Assembly (NCBI GenBank): GCA_007117355.1
Contig: SKGS01000236.1
Coordinates: 1-39,776 of the forward strand
Reading direction: 5' to 3'
Source: Lishizhenia sp.
GTDB lineage: Bacteria > Bacteroidota > Bacteroidia > Flavobacteriales_D > Crocinitomicaceae
Length of the DNA stretch: 39,776 nt
Shown here: piece after piece, positions 24,438-34,586 of the stretch
How the letters are laid out: every line of letters starts with the position of its first letter
Position numbering within the stretch: the first letter of the stretch is position 1
Program-made: the position numbers and the translations under genes
The notes under the pieces: model-generated
Databases searched by the model: none
Told to the model about the DNA's origin: nothing
Seen by the model: only the letters and a program-made list of their open reading frames with translations

Positions 24438-24474
24438 TAATTATTTCTTTATGATTAAAAATTTAAGAGATATT

Positions 24475-26271
24475 TTAGTCATTCAGTTTTAGTACTGCAA
24501 GGAAAGCCTCCTGAGGTACTTCAACTTTCCCAACTTGTCTCATTCGTTTTTTACCTTGTTTTTGTTTTTCTAACAATTTTCTTTTTCGAGTAATATCTCC
24601 TCCATAACATTTAGCTGTTACATCTTTTCGAAGTGCTTTTATCGTTTCACGTGCAATTACTTTTGCACCAATAGCAGCTTGAATAGGAATTTCAAATTGT
24701 TGACGAGGAATTAACTCTTTTAGTTTTAAACAAATTTTCTTTCCTAAATCAAAGGCGTTACTTCTATGAACAAGTGCCGACAATGCATCTACTTGTTCAT
24801 GATTTAGAAGAACATCCATTTTTACTAAATCTGATTTTTTATATCCTATTGGGAAATAATCAAAAGAGGCATATCCACGCGAAACAGATTTTAAACGGTC
24901 GTAAAAATCGAATACAATTTCTGCAAGAGGCATTTCGAAAGTAATTTCTACTCTGTCCTGCGTTAAGTAAACTTGATTTTTCAGTTCTCCTCTTTTTTCG
25001 ATGCATAAGTTCATTACTTGACCAATGTATTCTGATTTTGTAATTACTTGTGCTTTGATGTATGGTTCTTCAATAAACTCTACCGCTGCTGGGTCAGGAA
25101 GTTCTGACGGGTTATTTACGATGATTTTTTCCTCTGGATTCTTTCGCAAATAAGTGAAATAGGATACGTTAGGAACAGTCGTAATAACGGTCATGTTAAA
25201 TTCACGTTCTAAACGTTCTTGAATGATTTCCATGTGTAACATTCCTAAGAATCCACATCGAAAACCAAATCCAAGTGCTGCGGAAGATTCAGGTTCAAAC
25301 ACCAATGAGGAGTCATTCAATTGAAGTTTCTCCATGGAGTAACGTAATTCCTCAAAGTCGTCTGTATCCACAGGGTAAATTCCTGCAAAGACCATAGGTT
25401 TAACATCCTCAAATCCTTTAACAGCCTCTTTACAGGGGTTTTCAACTAACGTAATAGTGTCACCAACTTTTACTTCTTTAGCCTGTTTAATTCCTGAAAT
25501 TATGTATCCTACATCACCAGCTGAGACTTCTTTTTTGGGAACTAAATCCATTTTAAGAATGCCAATTTCATCTGCATCGTAAGCCTTTCCAGTATTTACA
25601 AATTTTATTTTTTGTCCTTTTTTAATGCTTCCATTCAGCACACGGTAATACGCTATTACTCCTCTAAACGGGTTAAAAACAGAATCAAAAATCATTGCTT
25701 GTAATGGAGCTTGAACATCTCCTGTTGGAGCAGGTATTCTAGAAATTACAGCTTCTAATATTTTATCCACTCCGAGACCTGTTTTTCCAGAAGCAGGTAT
25801 TACGTCTTCTGGGTCACAACCGATTAGTTCAACAATTTGGTCGGTTACAGCCTCTGGTTCAGCACCTGGCAAATCCATTTTATTAAGAATGGGAATAATT
25901 TCTAAATCATGCTCTAAAGCCAAATAAAGGTTAGATATTGTCTGTGCTTCAATACCCTGAGATGCATCTACAATGAGCAAAGCGCCTTCACATGCAGCAA
26001 TAGAGCGGGAAACTTCATACGAAAAATCCACGTGTCCGGGAGTGTCAATAAGATTGAGGATATACTTTTCGCCATTTTGTTCATAATCCATTTGAATTGC
26101 ATGGCTTTTAATTGTAATTCCGCGTTCTCTTTCTATGTCCATATCGTCCAAAGCTTGGTCTTTCATTTCTCTATCAGAAATGGTGCCTGTGGTTTGAAGC
26201 AGCCTGTCCGCTAAGGTGCTTTTACCGTGGTCAATATGAGCAATTATACAAAAGTTGCGAATGTTTTTCAT
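24475..26271 (-). CDS. lepA: Translation factor LepA (EF4)
   Basis: A ribosome-associated GTPase that back-translocates or aids stalled or initiating ribosomes. The 598 residues carry all G motifs: AHIDHGKST (G1), RGIT (G2), [11 protein letters not shown] (G3), NKMDLPGA (G4). The LepA-specific C-terminal domain ends with [14 protein letters not shown] and KKRMRQVG. The frame is open to an ATG at 26292, but [19 protein letters not shown] at 26271 is the usual family start. A -7-like element at 26304-26311 would put transcription start only a few bases before 26292, which also favours 26271. The gene heads the run lepA-cyoE-oxidase with gaps under 60 bases. Confidence 0.97.
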   Translation of the reverse strand: MKNIRNFCIIAHIDHGKSTLADRLLQTTGTISDREMKDQALDDMDIERERGITIKSHAIQMDYEQNGEKYILNLIDTPGHVDFSYEVSRSIAACEGALLIVDASQGIEAQTISNLYLALEHDLEIIPILNKMDLPGAEPEAVTDQIVELIGCDPEDVIPASGKTGLGVDKILEAVISRIPAPTGDVQAPLQAMIFDSVFNPFRGVIAYYRVLNGSIKKGQKIKFVNTGKAYDADEIGILKMDLVPKKEVSAGDVGYIISGIKQAKEVKVGDTITLVENPCKEAVKGFEDVKPMVFAGIYPVDTDDFEELRYSMEKLQLNDSSLVFEPESSAALGFGFRCGFLGMLHMEIIQERLEREFNMTVITTVPNVSYFTYLRKNPEEKIIVNNPSELPDPAAVEFIEEPYIKAQVITKSEYIGQVMNLCIEKRGELKNQVYLTQDRVEITFEMPLAEIVFDFYDRLKSVSRGYASFDYFPIGYKKSDLVKMDVLLNHEQVDALSALVHRSNAFDLGKKICLKLKELIPRQQFEIPIQAAIGAKVIARETIKALRKDVTAKCYGGDITRKRKLLEKQKQGKKRMRQVGKVEVPQEAFLAVLKLND

Positions 26272-26303
26272 TTTAAAACTGTTATTGTGCATTTAAGCAA
26301 CCG

Positions 26304-26333
26304 CAAAGGTAGTTTAAAAAAATCAGGTAGTAA
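26304..26333 (-). promoter_or_regulatory. Candidate promoter of lepA (and the oxidase genes downstream)
   Basis: TACCTTTG on the minus strand (complement of 26304-26311) is a full match to TAnnTTTG. Nineteen bases further upstream is TTA (complement of 26331-26333) instead of TTG. The predicted leader to the ATG at 26271 is about 25 bases. Confidence 0.45.
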
Positions 26334-26501
26334 TTGGTAAAATGTAGAAACCTATATAACTTATATGAAAATTACAATTTAATGCTTTGCTTTTTTTATG
26401 TTGAGCATATTTTCATGAATTTTTCTGTTTTGATAAAACGATTGAATGCGAGTAAGACTAGTACATATCTCTAAGATTATTGAGTTCTTTAAAACTAAAC
26501 T

Positions 26502-29500
26502 TTACAGCCCTCCTAAGTTAAATCTAAGTCTCACGCCAACCGCTGTATTTCCTGTAGGGTAGGAAGTTGCCACCTTAGGATCAGTGAGCATTTGGTCGAA
26601 ATAAAGAGAAATGGTAAAGTTTTGATCAAGTAAATAATCAGCACTTGAACGAATAGAAAATACTCTTTGTCCAGCTGTTGCTTGGTTTGTATTTTCAATT
26701 ACTTTACGTATTACAGTTAAATTATCTCTAATAGATAAATCAATACGAACATTAAGGTCAGAGGCTTTTAAAGGTTGACCTTGGAAGCTCAATGGTAGTT
26801 TAAAATTAGAGAATTTGTAACCAGTTCCTATTACAATTTCAGTTCCAAGCATTTCTGTTACCTGATTATTTGCCAATGAAAGCGATGCGCTTCTGTCTTG
26901 GCTATATTCAATTTTTGTTATTAATCCATTTCCTTTGATTTTCCATGTAGCATCAAGTCCGATAAGAGGAGAAAAACGTTCTGATATTGTTATACTTTGC
27001 ACTTGTTGGGTTGGGATAAAGTTGTTATTCAAGTCTCTTGCCTTTACAAATCCGTTATCGTCCGTTTCGGCATTCAAGTTTGTTTGCATTCCTGCAACTG
27101 TAACTGTTGATGTATAACCATGTCGAACTGTGAAAGCTTGAACATACGGTTTCATTTTTTCCATTTTTGCCAAACCATTGTATGAAACTTGCCAGTTTGG
27201 AAGAGGTACGCTTCTCAAAGGACTTATAGTTCGCTCATTTACAGACTGACCTTTAAAAGTTGATAAGAACGCACCAATTAAAACATCTTGTTGCGACCCA
27301 CCATAACCTGAGTAAAAGCCAGCGGTATCTTGTTCACTATTAGCATTTCGTTCTCCTAAGAAGGAGCTTACCTCTTCTCTAGTTTCACGCATGTTGTCGA
27401 AAGTAGGGGATCGATAGGTTCTGTCTAGTGTTTCAAATGCAGAACGAACCGAAATAGTTGTGTAAGTAACTGTTGTTGTTCTGAATCTACTTTGGCTTTC
27501 AAAAGATTGGAGACTATCATTAAATCGATAAAACTCAGAAGAATTATCCATCAAATTTCTAGTCATAGTAAGATCTACTTTTAGGTCTTTTATTGGTTCG
27601 AGACTTGCTCTTACACTAATATTTTGTGAGTGCATAATGGAATGTTGGGCGTTTAATGAGCTAGTATCAACGAGCCAGCCTTGGTTTGCAACATGAGGCG
27701 CAAACTCAAATCCAGTCTGACGACCAAATATATCCCTTTGTTGTTGTCCTGTAACGAAACCTCTCATATTGGCATCACCCAAAGTTCTTCCATTTAAACC
27801 ACCGACTTGAGCCTCTTGATTGAACCCTGGCAGCACCATACCATCATTGAGGGTATATGTTCCGTTTACGGTGCGAAGCGACATTAATAACCTGCCAAAA
27901 AAACCTGTTACAGGATGAAAGGGTTTACCATATTTTTCAGTAAGTTCTTTTTCTCTTTCTTCTTTAGCTTTTTTCTTTTCGAGTTGTTTTTCGACTTTGT
28001 CTTCTTTCTTTTCTATCTTTTTGTCAATTTTTTCGACTTTGGCTTCGTGCTGCTCTTTTTCATCAGGCGGTAGAGAATCGACTTCTACTTTATCTAAAAC
28101 TTTCTTTTTCTCTTTGAATTTTTTGAGGCGTTTGGCAGCCCAAGTATCTAATTGATCACCAGCTCCGGCGGCTCCTCTTGCGGTAGGTCTTCTTGAACCT
28201 CCGCCAACTGTTCTTCTTGCGGTAGCTCTTGGTCCACCTCGTCCATCGTTAATGATTTTCTGTAGCAGTTCTGATTTTTTGTAAAGATTCACCATATTAA
28301 ACTGAGAAGTGATGTTTACATTCCTACTATTTTGCATGGTGTTTCCAAATGCCTCTAAACCAAGATTAGGTCTCGACCACTCATAAGCTCCAGAGTAACG
28401 GATATTTGTGTTTAACCAGTCTAAAGCTGGTATTTTGGTAAATGGAATCTGATATGATAACGTGAAGTTATGGTCATATCGCATTACTTTACCCAAGGTT
28501 CGGAGTTGTGATCGAATAGAATCTTGAAACTCTCGAAACAAATCAGGATTTTCCCTTCTATCTACTTGACCTTCTGCTTCATCAAAAATAGAGTGATTGT
28601 TTGCTGTGACATCAAATTTAATTGCCTTAGTAAGGTCATATTTCATGTTATACCTTCTATTCCATGTGAAGTTTTTAAGATATATTGGTCTAAACTCGAA
28701 GTCAGTGTTTGGAATATTATTTCGAATTTGTCGTTCGTTGTATGAACGCAGTAAATTATTTTGAATAGTAACACTTTTTGGTCCAAGATATAAATTCGCT
28801 TCACGCGGTAAATCCCACCACTTAGATTTTTTCATGAATTTCACATCTTTGAAAGGCTCAATTAGTTTTGGAGAACCGTTGTATTGGTAATTAACTCCAC
28901 CTTTCCAGATTTTCGTTCTGTCGTAATTTGTTCGGAAGTCTCGCATTAAATCTTCACTGTAACCATAATTAAAATTTAAATTTGAAATATCAAACGGGTT
29001 GGCTTTTTTACCTGGGGCTCTCTGTTTTCTTACGTTATTGAAATTGAATGACCTACGCGACATAAAGTTTTGACCATCTCTAGCCCGTTGCCTTCGCTCT
29101 GCAGGTTCATAATCTGCCAGTTCAATATCTGGATTGTATGGATCAAATTGCGGCGTAATAATACCAACAGAATAAGTATATAGGAAGGGGATATCAATAT
29201 TTGCATTTGCCCCTAATAACTGCCCGAGTTGAGCATTTGCAGACATATCGAAGTTATATCTTGTATCCCTTTGTCTTTCAGCAACTCTACTATCTATGCT
29301 TCCCCAGTTTACTCCACTATAGGCACCAGATAATTGAATGTTTGCAAAATCAGCTACTTGGACTTGAGCTCGAGCTAAGGCTGCCGATCCACCTTGGTTT
29401 TGAAAGTCTGTAAGTCGCAATTCGTTCACCCATATTTCCGCACATTTTGCCAGTCCATCATCTGGTTTCCAAGGATGGTCGTCATTTTGTGCAGGGTTTC

Positions 29501-32500
29501 TAACACCAATCATAATGGTTTTAACATCTGCTAAGTTTGGATTACCTTTTACTTTTATTCTCCGCAGCGGATGATTTACATTATTATTATCTGAATTACC
29601 GGGTTGGTGGGGGACGTCTTTTATATATTCCAAGTTAAACTGCACATTAGAATTAGGACTTTCCGCCAAGTTATTCCTCTCCTTTTTAACATCCCTTAAT
29701 TCATCGAAAACAATACGTAAATTGTTTTCTTCGGGCCAAATGTCTAGTTCATTCGTGGCTCCCCACTGCGTGACTTTCAGCGGAACTTCATATTCATAAT
29801 AGTTTTCCCTGAAGTCGGTTCCAAGCCTTACGAAAACTGTTAAATCATTATCAAACAGAGGGTCGGTGGGGAAGCGTTCCTCGGCGTGGATAAACATTTC
29901 TAAATTTTCATACATTAACATATCCATTCCGACGTTCCTCGTGGCGGCTCGGGCATCTCCGTCTTTTAAGTTACAGACGACTAGGGTCATTGCCTGTTCA
30001 TTAAGTTGACGCTGAAATGCTTGCGAAGGATCTACTTCACGCAGAATACCTGGTGGAATAACATAATTAATAGGTTCTCTTTGGTCATGCTCTTCTACGT
30101 TTACCGCTCCAATGTCAAAATCAGTAAGGTCAGGGTCAACTTGCACTCCGTCAATTGGAGATTCTAAACTTTCAAGGAATCTACGCCATTCACCTCTGAT
30201 TAATTCTAGTTTAGCGAATCGAAGCGTTGTTTCCTCGTTAAATTCTTTCATGAACATTCGCATAAAACGAATAGATCGGAAATCCGTGATGCCATTAACA
30301 ACTCTATCCGGAGCTCTTATCGGAATTCTAAATTGATACCATCGGTAAACTTTATCCCCTTTTTCATATTGACGCGTATTGATAATATAATTTTGACCTA
30401 CTTGCATATCGTTAGGTCTTAGAGATACCTTATATTGGAAATAGCTTTCTGATTCACTTAAGTTATTATCCTGATTGATATCCTCCATGTCTGGCATGTT
30501 GGTAGCTTGTGTTGGATAACCTGCTGCATTTTTTTGAGCATCCATTTCAGGAGTAGGGGAGTTTCCTTCATGTCCATTCCAATATTTGTATCGTCTGATG
30601 ATATCAAATCCTTCTTGGTCATATACATCATCGCGATAGTAATTGTAATTATCACTCGAAATGTCAGAAAGAAGCCTTGCTTTAGCTTCTTCGGAGAGCG
30701 TTGGATTATTGTTAATCCAAGAAACATAATTTGGGTATGCTGTTCTTTCTTGTGCATCATTGTAGCCATCCAAACCAACATCTTGAATCACCCTTGTATC
30801 AGGGTCATTATCAAAAGCATTAACGACAACTTGTTGCGTAGAAACTCTTGCCCAATTAGTAATGTCAATATTCTCCGTTTCTGATGGGTCAATTGGCAAA
30901 CCGTTTTCAAAACTTTTTCTGGAGTCTGGCAGAATATCTTCTGATAAATTTCCTAAGTTAAAGTACAAGTCTCCACCTGAATGGTTTGTTGTAGGATCTT
31001 GAGCCTCTTGATCATCGTTAAATGGGTCTAACATCCAAAACTGAATGTATTCGACATTAGTTTGTTCGAAGTCTGTTGTAGTTAAAGCTCTCATGATACC
31101 GCCCCAACGATTTTCAGGGTCAATAAACTCCCCATCGGTATTTACGGTGTTAGTGGTATCATAGTTATACATCCCTCTTTCTTTCGGGTAATAAGTCATG
31201 TTTAAAACAGGAATATTTGTAATTGTTCCAAGTGCTGGATTTAAATTTGGAAATAAGTCGGTTTGGTTCACAATTGCCACATTCACGTTTTCAGCTAACT
31301 CTGGATTCTCAGCAATGTTTGGTGGCGTCAATGCATTATTCATATAAAATAATGGGTCGATTGTGTACCAAGAAAGATGACCACGTTTAAACCCTGCTGA
31401 CAAATCGTTTGTCGCTTCTGCCTCAGGGAATAAGTCATCTTGTCCTTTTGGGATAGAAGCTAATTTCCATTGAACAAAATTTCTTAAGTCAATCATAGAC
31501 TGGCTTCCTTCAAAATCATCCACATAAGAGATACCACTTCTTGAAATGGCTCTAGGCGCACCAGGAATAAGGTGGGCTGCCTCGGCATTTAAGGTCAGTG
31601 TTGACATTTGTTTTGTCGATATTGTAGGAACTAAATTGATCAGTTTTGTAAGAAAAGGCAAATCTGTTCTATAAGACAAATCTATACCAATAATATTATT
31701 TCGAAATGGTTCATCTCCAATATCTACTTTTTGTGTTATAGGCCTTTCTGTTTTGCGCATCCATGTAGCACCAATATTAAAATCTGGATTAATCATGTAG
31801 TTTAAGTGCGTACCAAAAAGCGATTTATTTTGAAATCCAAAAACAGAATTACTTTCGATAGAAATTTTTATATCGGCATTTGATTCTAAAATAGCTGAAT
31901 TTAGAATTTTCACCCTACCTAAGTTATAATCGACTGTAAAGTCAGTGCCTTCTTGCAGTCTAATACCTCCAGCGGTAACTACAACAGAACCTTCAGGGAC
32001 ATTCAGTGCATTCAATGGTATATCAGAACTAATGGAAGATTTGTATTGACCATTAAAATAGAATCGGTTTTTTTGAGGTATTTGTTGCGCGGCAATTTTT
32101 GTAGAGTCATATAATTCATGATATGCTACGTTTCTTACGATAAGAGGATTTAATCCAGCTTCTAGCATTTCTTTCTCAATCGTTGCACCAAATGGCTCTA
32201 TCGTACTGAAGTAAATTCTACCATTCCTTGTATTTATGGTACCACCATTTACGGCTTTGTTGCCTTCATAGATTATTGGCTTGTAATCAAAAACTCCGTC
32301 TTTTTGAGGTCTGTTATTTTGGTTAAGTCTGTCCATTCCAACAACATCAAGAACTTGTTTATCATCCATTCCTGGATAAGGCAAAAAGTTGACTAACAGG
32401 CTGTTGTCTGGGTTGTTGTACAAGATGTCTAAACGAAACCCTTCTTGATCAACTTGATAAGCACCAATAGAATAAACGTTTTTCATCATTAAGTCCCATA

Positions 32501-33992
32501 GTTTGTTTCGGGGGTTAGTGATAGTTGGTTTCAATAATTTTAAGAAAAGTGCGTCCTGACCAACAATTCCATCCGTAGAAAATTCTCCGACTTGATAGGT
32601 TCTTCCAGCATAGGTATATTCATAAGCAACAGCCAAAACCTCATCGTTATTTAGTGGCATATTAACCGAAATAAAACCAAGTTGAGCGTTGTAAGTAAAT
32701 TCTTGTTCTGTTAACCTTCTAGCATTTTCAACTTTTTCATATTCTAAAGCTTGACGAAATGGACCAGGTGAAGACTGCATAGCGTTTAATGCAACAACAG
32801 AATTATTGAATCCTCTTACTTGGGCATTATTTGTAATGAAATCGTAAAGCCCGTTTGAGCGGTTATCAGGAAATTCAGAAGCCGAGGCATTTCCAGGGTT
32901 TCCTGACCAATTTTCTTCATTTGGTTCACCTAAGTCTGTGAATGCGATAATGTTTCGAGTATCTTCTACCATGTTGGTCATGTTGGTCAACCAAACTTCA
33001 ATACGGGTAATATCTACTAATGAGTTGATGTATGGAACAGTTTCCATTGCTTCATCATAATTTTCACGATGGTAGTAATTAAGAAAGTAGTGTCTATTTG
33101 CTTCATAGTCATCTGCTTTAAGCTCGAAATCCATGACTTGTGCTCCACCAGAAATATTAATTTCTTGTTTTTGCCCTCTTGAAGTAGAGGCGATAGCGTC
33201 CACAGTAAGACGTCCAAAACGCATTCTTGTTTTAACCCCGAAAAGTGTTTGCGAACCTTCAATTAATGAAGTGTTTAATGGCATTGCAACGTTACCAGCT
33301 TCTATTTTTTGAAGAATTTGATCTTCTTCCCCTGTCCATTCTAATTTCGTAAAGTTATCAAAATCGAATGCTGCTTGGGTGTTGTAAGAAGTCCCCAATT
33401 TCATTTTATCCCCGATTTGTCCAACGAGGTTTAATTGTATTTGCTGCTGAAAGTCAAATCGCGTAATTCTTCGTTGATTTTCAGGAAGCATCGGGTTTTC
33501 ATAACGAGCCGTATTACTTCCAAGTGAAATTTCAACCATTCCTTCTGGTCTTATAGTTATTTCATCACTACCAAAAATATTTGCAAAACCAGGACTATCA
33601 ATTTTTATAGGAGGAATTAATCCTTGACCTTCTTCTGTTTGCGTATCAATCTTTTCTTTCCAATAATCGCGCATTTTTTGTTGACGATCATATTCAATGT
33701 ACTCTTCCAAAGTCATCATGGATGGACGTCGAAGGTCGAGGTTGTCACCTAATTTTTCTCTAAAAACATATTTACCTGTTCTTGGATCATAAACAATTTC
33801 TTTGTTTGTTTGAGTAGGGTCACCTAAGTCAAAACTCTGCTTTGGATTTGATGTAGGATCGTAGGAGTTATTTATAGGGAAAGGTAAATTGATACTATCA
33901 GGATGAGTTTGCCCATGCACAAAAAGGTGGTTAGTAAAACTAATCACCAATAGCAAAACATGGAAAACCTTATGTCGTAGTTTACAATTCAA
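26502..33992 (-). CDS. sprA: SprA/Sov, type IX secretion outer-membrane translocon
   Basis: A 2496-residue protein with signal peptide (about 1-28, ending VHGQ). SprA (Sov in Porphyromonas) is the very large single-chain beta barrel through which T9SS substrates cross the outer membrane, and it is needed for gliding in gliding species. Length matches the family (about 2400-2500). Recognisable parts are the N-terminal region with YDPRTGKYVFREKLG and MTLEEYIEYDRQQK, long repeats of amphipathic beta strands, and a barrel-type end, VGVRLRFNLGGL. About residues 1912-2021 form a low-complexity Arg-Gly then Lys-Glu-rich segment. It follows ruvA by 15 bases in the maeB-ruvA-sprA unit. PorP/SprF and its client elsewhere in the window depend on this pore. 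Confidence 0.96.
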   Translation of the reverse strand: MNCKLRHKVFHVLLLVISFTNHLFVHGQTHPDSINLPFPINNSYDPTSNPKQSFDLGDPTQTNKEIVYDPRTGKYVFREKLGDNLDLRRPSMMTLEEYIEYDRQQKMRDYWKEKIDTQTEEGQGLIPPIKIDSPGFANIFGSDEITIRPEGMVEISLGSNTARYENPMLPENQRRITRFDFQQQIQLNLVGQIGDKMKLGTSYNTQAAFDFDNFTKLEWTGEEDQILQKIEAGNVAMPLNTSLIEGSQTLFGVKTRMRFGRLTVDAIASTSRGQKQEINISGGAQVMDFELKADDYEANRHYFLNYYHRENYDEAMETVPYINSLVDITRIEVWLTNMTNMVEDTRNIIAFTDLGEPNEENWSGNPGNASASEFPDNRSNGLYDFITNNAQVRGFNNSVVALNAMQSSPGPFRQALEYEKVENARRLTEQEFTYNAQLGFISVNMPLNNDEVLAVAYEYTYAGRTYQVGEFSTDGIVGQDALFLKLLKPTITNPRNKLWDLMMKNVYSIGAYQVDQEGFRLDILYNNPDNSLLVNFLPYPGMDDKQVLDVVGMDRLNQNNRPQKDGVFDYKPIIYEGNKAVNGGTINTRNGRIYFSTIEPFGATIEKEMLEAGLNPLIVRNVAYHELYDSTKIAAQQIPQKNRFYFNGQYKSSISSDIPLNALNVPEGSVVVTAGGIRLQEGTDFTVDYNLGRVKILNSAILESNADIKISIESNSVFGFQNKSLFGTHLNYMINPDFNIGATWMRKTERPITQKVDIGDEPFRNNIIGIDLSYRTDLPFLTKLINLVPTISTKQMSTLTLNAEAAHLIPGAPRAISRSGISYVDDFEGSQSMIDLRNFVQWKLASIPKGQDDLFPEAEATNDLSAGFKRGHLSWYTIDPLFYMNNALTPPNIAENPELAENVNVAIVNQTDLFPNLNPALGTITNIPVLNMTYYPKERGMYNYDTTNTVNTDGEFIDPENRWGGIMRALTTTDFEQTNVEYIQFWMLDPFNDDQEAQDPTTNHSGGDLYFNLGNLSEDILPDSRKSFENGLPIDPSETENIDITNWARVSTQQVVVNAFDNDPDTRVIQDVGLDGYNDAQERTAYPNYVSWINNNPTLSEEAKARLLSDISSDNYNYYRDDVYDQEGFDIIRRYKYWNGHEGNSPTPEMDAQKNAAGYPTQATNMPDMEDINQDNNLSESESYFQYKVSLRPNDMQVGQNYIINTRQYEKGDKVYRWYQFRIPIRAPDRVVNGITDFRSIRFMRMFMKEFNEETTLRFAKLELIRGEWRRFLESLESPIDGVQVDPDLTDFDIGAVNVEEHDQREPINYVIPPGILREVDPSQAFQRQLNEQAMTLVVCNLKDGDARAATRNVGMDMLMYENLEMFIHAEERFPTDPLFDNDLTVFVRLGTDFRENYYEYEVPLKVTQWGATNELDIWPEENNLRIVFDELRDVKKERNNLAESPNSNVQFNLEYIKDVPHQPGNSDNNNVNHPLRRIKVKGNPNLADVKTIMIGVRNPAQNDDHPWKPDDGLAKCAEIWVNELRLTDFQNQGGSAALARAQVQVADFANIQLSGAYSGVNWGSIDSRVAERQRDTRYNFDMSANAQLGQLLGANANIDIPFLYTYSVGIITPQFDPYNPDIELADYEPAERRQRARDGQNFMSRRSFNFNNVRKQRAPGKKANPFDISNLNFNYGYSEDLMRDFRTNYDRTKIWKGGVNYQYNGSPKLIEPFKDVKFMKKSKWWDLPREANLYLGPKSVTIQNNLLRSYNERQIRNNIPNTDFEFRPIYLKNFTWNRRYNMKYDLTKAIKFDVTANNHSIFDEAEGQVDRRENPDLFREFQDSIRSQLRTLGKVMRYDHNFTLSYQIPFTKIPALDWLNTNIRYSGAYEWSRPNLGLEAFGNTMQNSRNVNITSQFNMVNLYKKSELLQKIINDGRGGPRATARRTVGGGSRRPTARGAAGAGDQLDTWAAKRLKKFKEKKKVLDKVEVDSLPPDEKEQHEAKVEKIDKKIEKKEDKVEKQLEKKKAKEEREKELTEKYGKPFHPVTGFFGRLLMSLRTVNGTYTLNDGMVLPGFNQEAQVGGLNGRTLGDANMRGFVTGQQQRDIFGRQTGFEFAPHVANQGWLVDTSSLNAQHSIMHSQNISVRASLEPIKDLKVDLTMTRNLMDNSSEFYRFNDSLQSFESQSRFRTTTVTYTTISVRSAFETLDRTYRSPTFDNMRETREEVSSFLGERNANSEQDTAGFYSGYGGSQQDVLIGAFLSTFKGQSVNERTISPLRSVPLPNWQVSYNGLAKMEKMKPYVQAFTVRHGYTSTVTVAGMQTNLNAETDDNGFVKARDLNNNFIPTQQVQSITISERFSPLIGLDATWKIKGNGLITKIEYSQDRSASLSLANNQVTEMLGTEIVIGTGYKFSNFKLPLSFQGQPLKASDLNVRIDLSIRDNLTVIRKVIENTNQATAGQRVFSIRSSADYLLDQNFTISLYFDQMLTDPKVATSYPTGNTAVGVRLRFNLGGL

Positions 33993-34007
33993 CTTTAAAA
34001 CCCCTTA

Positions 34008-34583
34008 TCACAATACCCTTAACGCATCTTTAATCACTTGTTCTACTGTATCCTGCTCTTTGAATACTTTAGACAACGCTTTATCTGCAAGTTTTCTATC
34101 GAAACCAAGCGAAATTAATGCAGTTAACGCATCAAAGCGAATTGTATTGTTTGAAGTACTAACATTATCGTTAGAAACTTCGAATTTTAACATTTTATCT
34201 TTTAGGTCAACTATAACTCTTTGTGCTGTTTTTAGTCCAATTCCTTTGACACTTTTAATTGTGTTTACATCATCGGAAGCAATGGCTTGAGCAATATCTG
34301 TTGGTGTTAAACTAGATAACATCAAAATAGCGGTGTTTGGCCCTATCCCAGAAACACTTAATAGTAAATTAAACATTTCGCGTTCTTCACGGTTCGAAAA
34401 ACCATATAGAATTTGAGCATCTTCTCGCACTATGAACTGCGTATAGATTTTTACTGCCTCACTGTCTCCAATCGTGGAAAAAGTATTGAGCGAAACTTTT
34501 ACTTCATAGCCAATACCATTGCATTCAATAATTAGTGCTGTTGGTGTTTTTTCTACTAGTCTTCCGTTAAGATGAGTAATCAT
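34008..34583 (-). CDS. ruvA: Holliday junction branch migration protein RuvA
   Basis: Binds Holliday junctions as a tetramer and loads the RuvB motor. The 191-residue protein has the OB-fold domain I (about 1-62), two helix-hairpin-helix motifs (VSGIGPNTA near 77-85 and VKGIGLKTA near 112-120), a flexible linker rich in Asn and Ser (about 136-147), and the small domain III that contacts RuvB (about 148-191). Length and order are standard. It lies 3 bases after maeB and 15 before sprA. A DNA repair gene in a metabolic and secretion unit reflects conserved neighbourhood rather than obvious shared function. Confidence 0.97.
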   Translation of the reverse strand: MITHLNGRLVEKTPTALIIECNGIGYEVKVSLNTFSTIGDSEAVKIYTQFIVREDAQILYGFSNREEREMFNLLLSVSGIGPNTAILMLSSLTPTDIAQAIASDDVNTIKSVKGIGLKTAQRVIVDLKDKMLKFEVSNDNVSTSNNTIRFDALTALISLGFDRKLADKALSKVFKEQDTVEQVIKDALRVL

Positions 34584-34586
34584 AAA

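Noticed and set aside
30458..30781. 107-residue minus-strand ORF
   Set aside because: It lies wholly inside sprA in another frame, with odd composition rich in Met, Lys and Ile; sprA is continuous through it.
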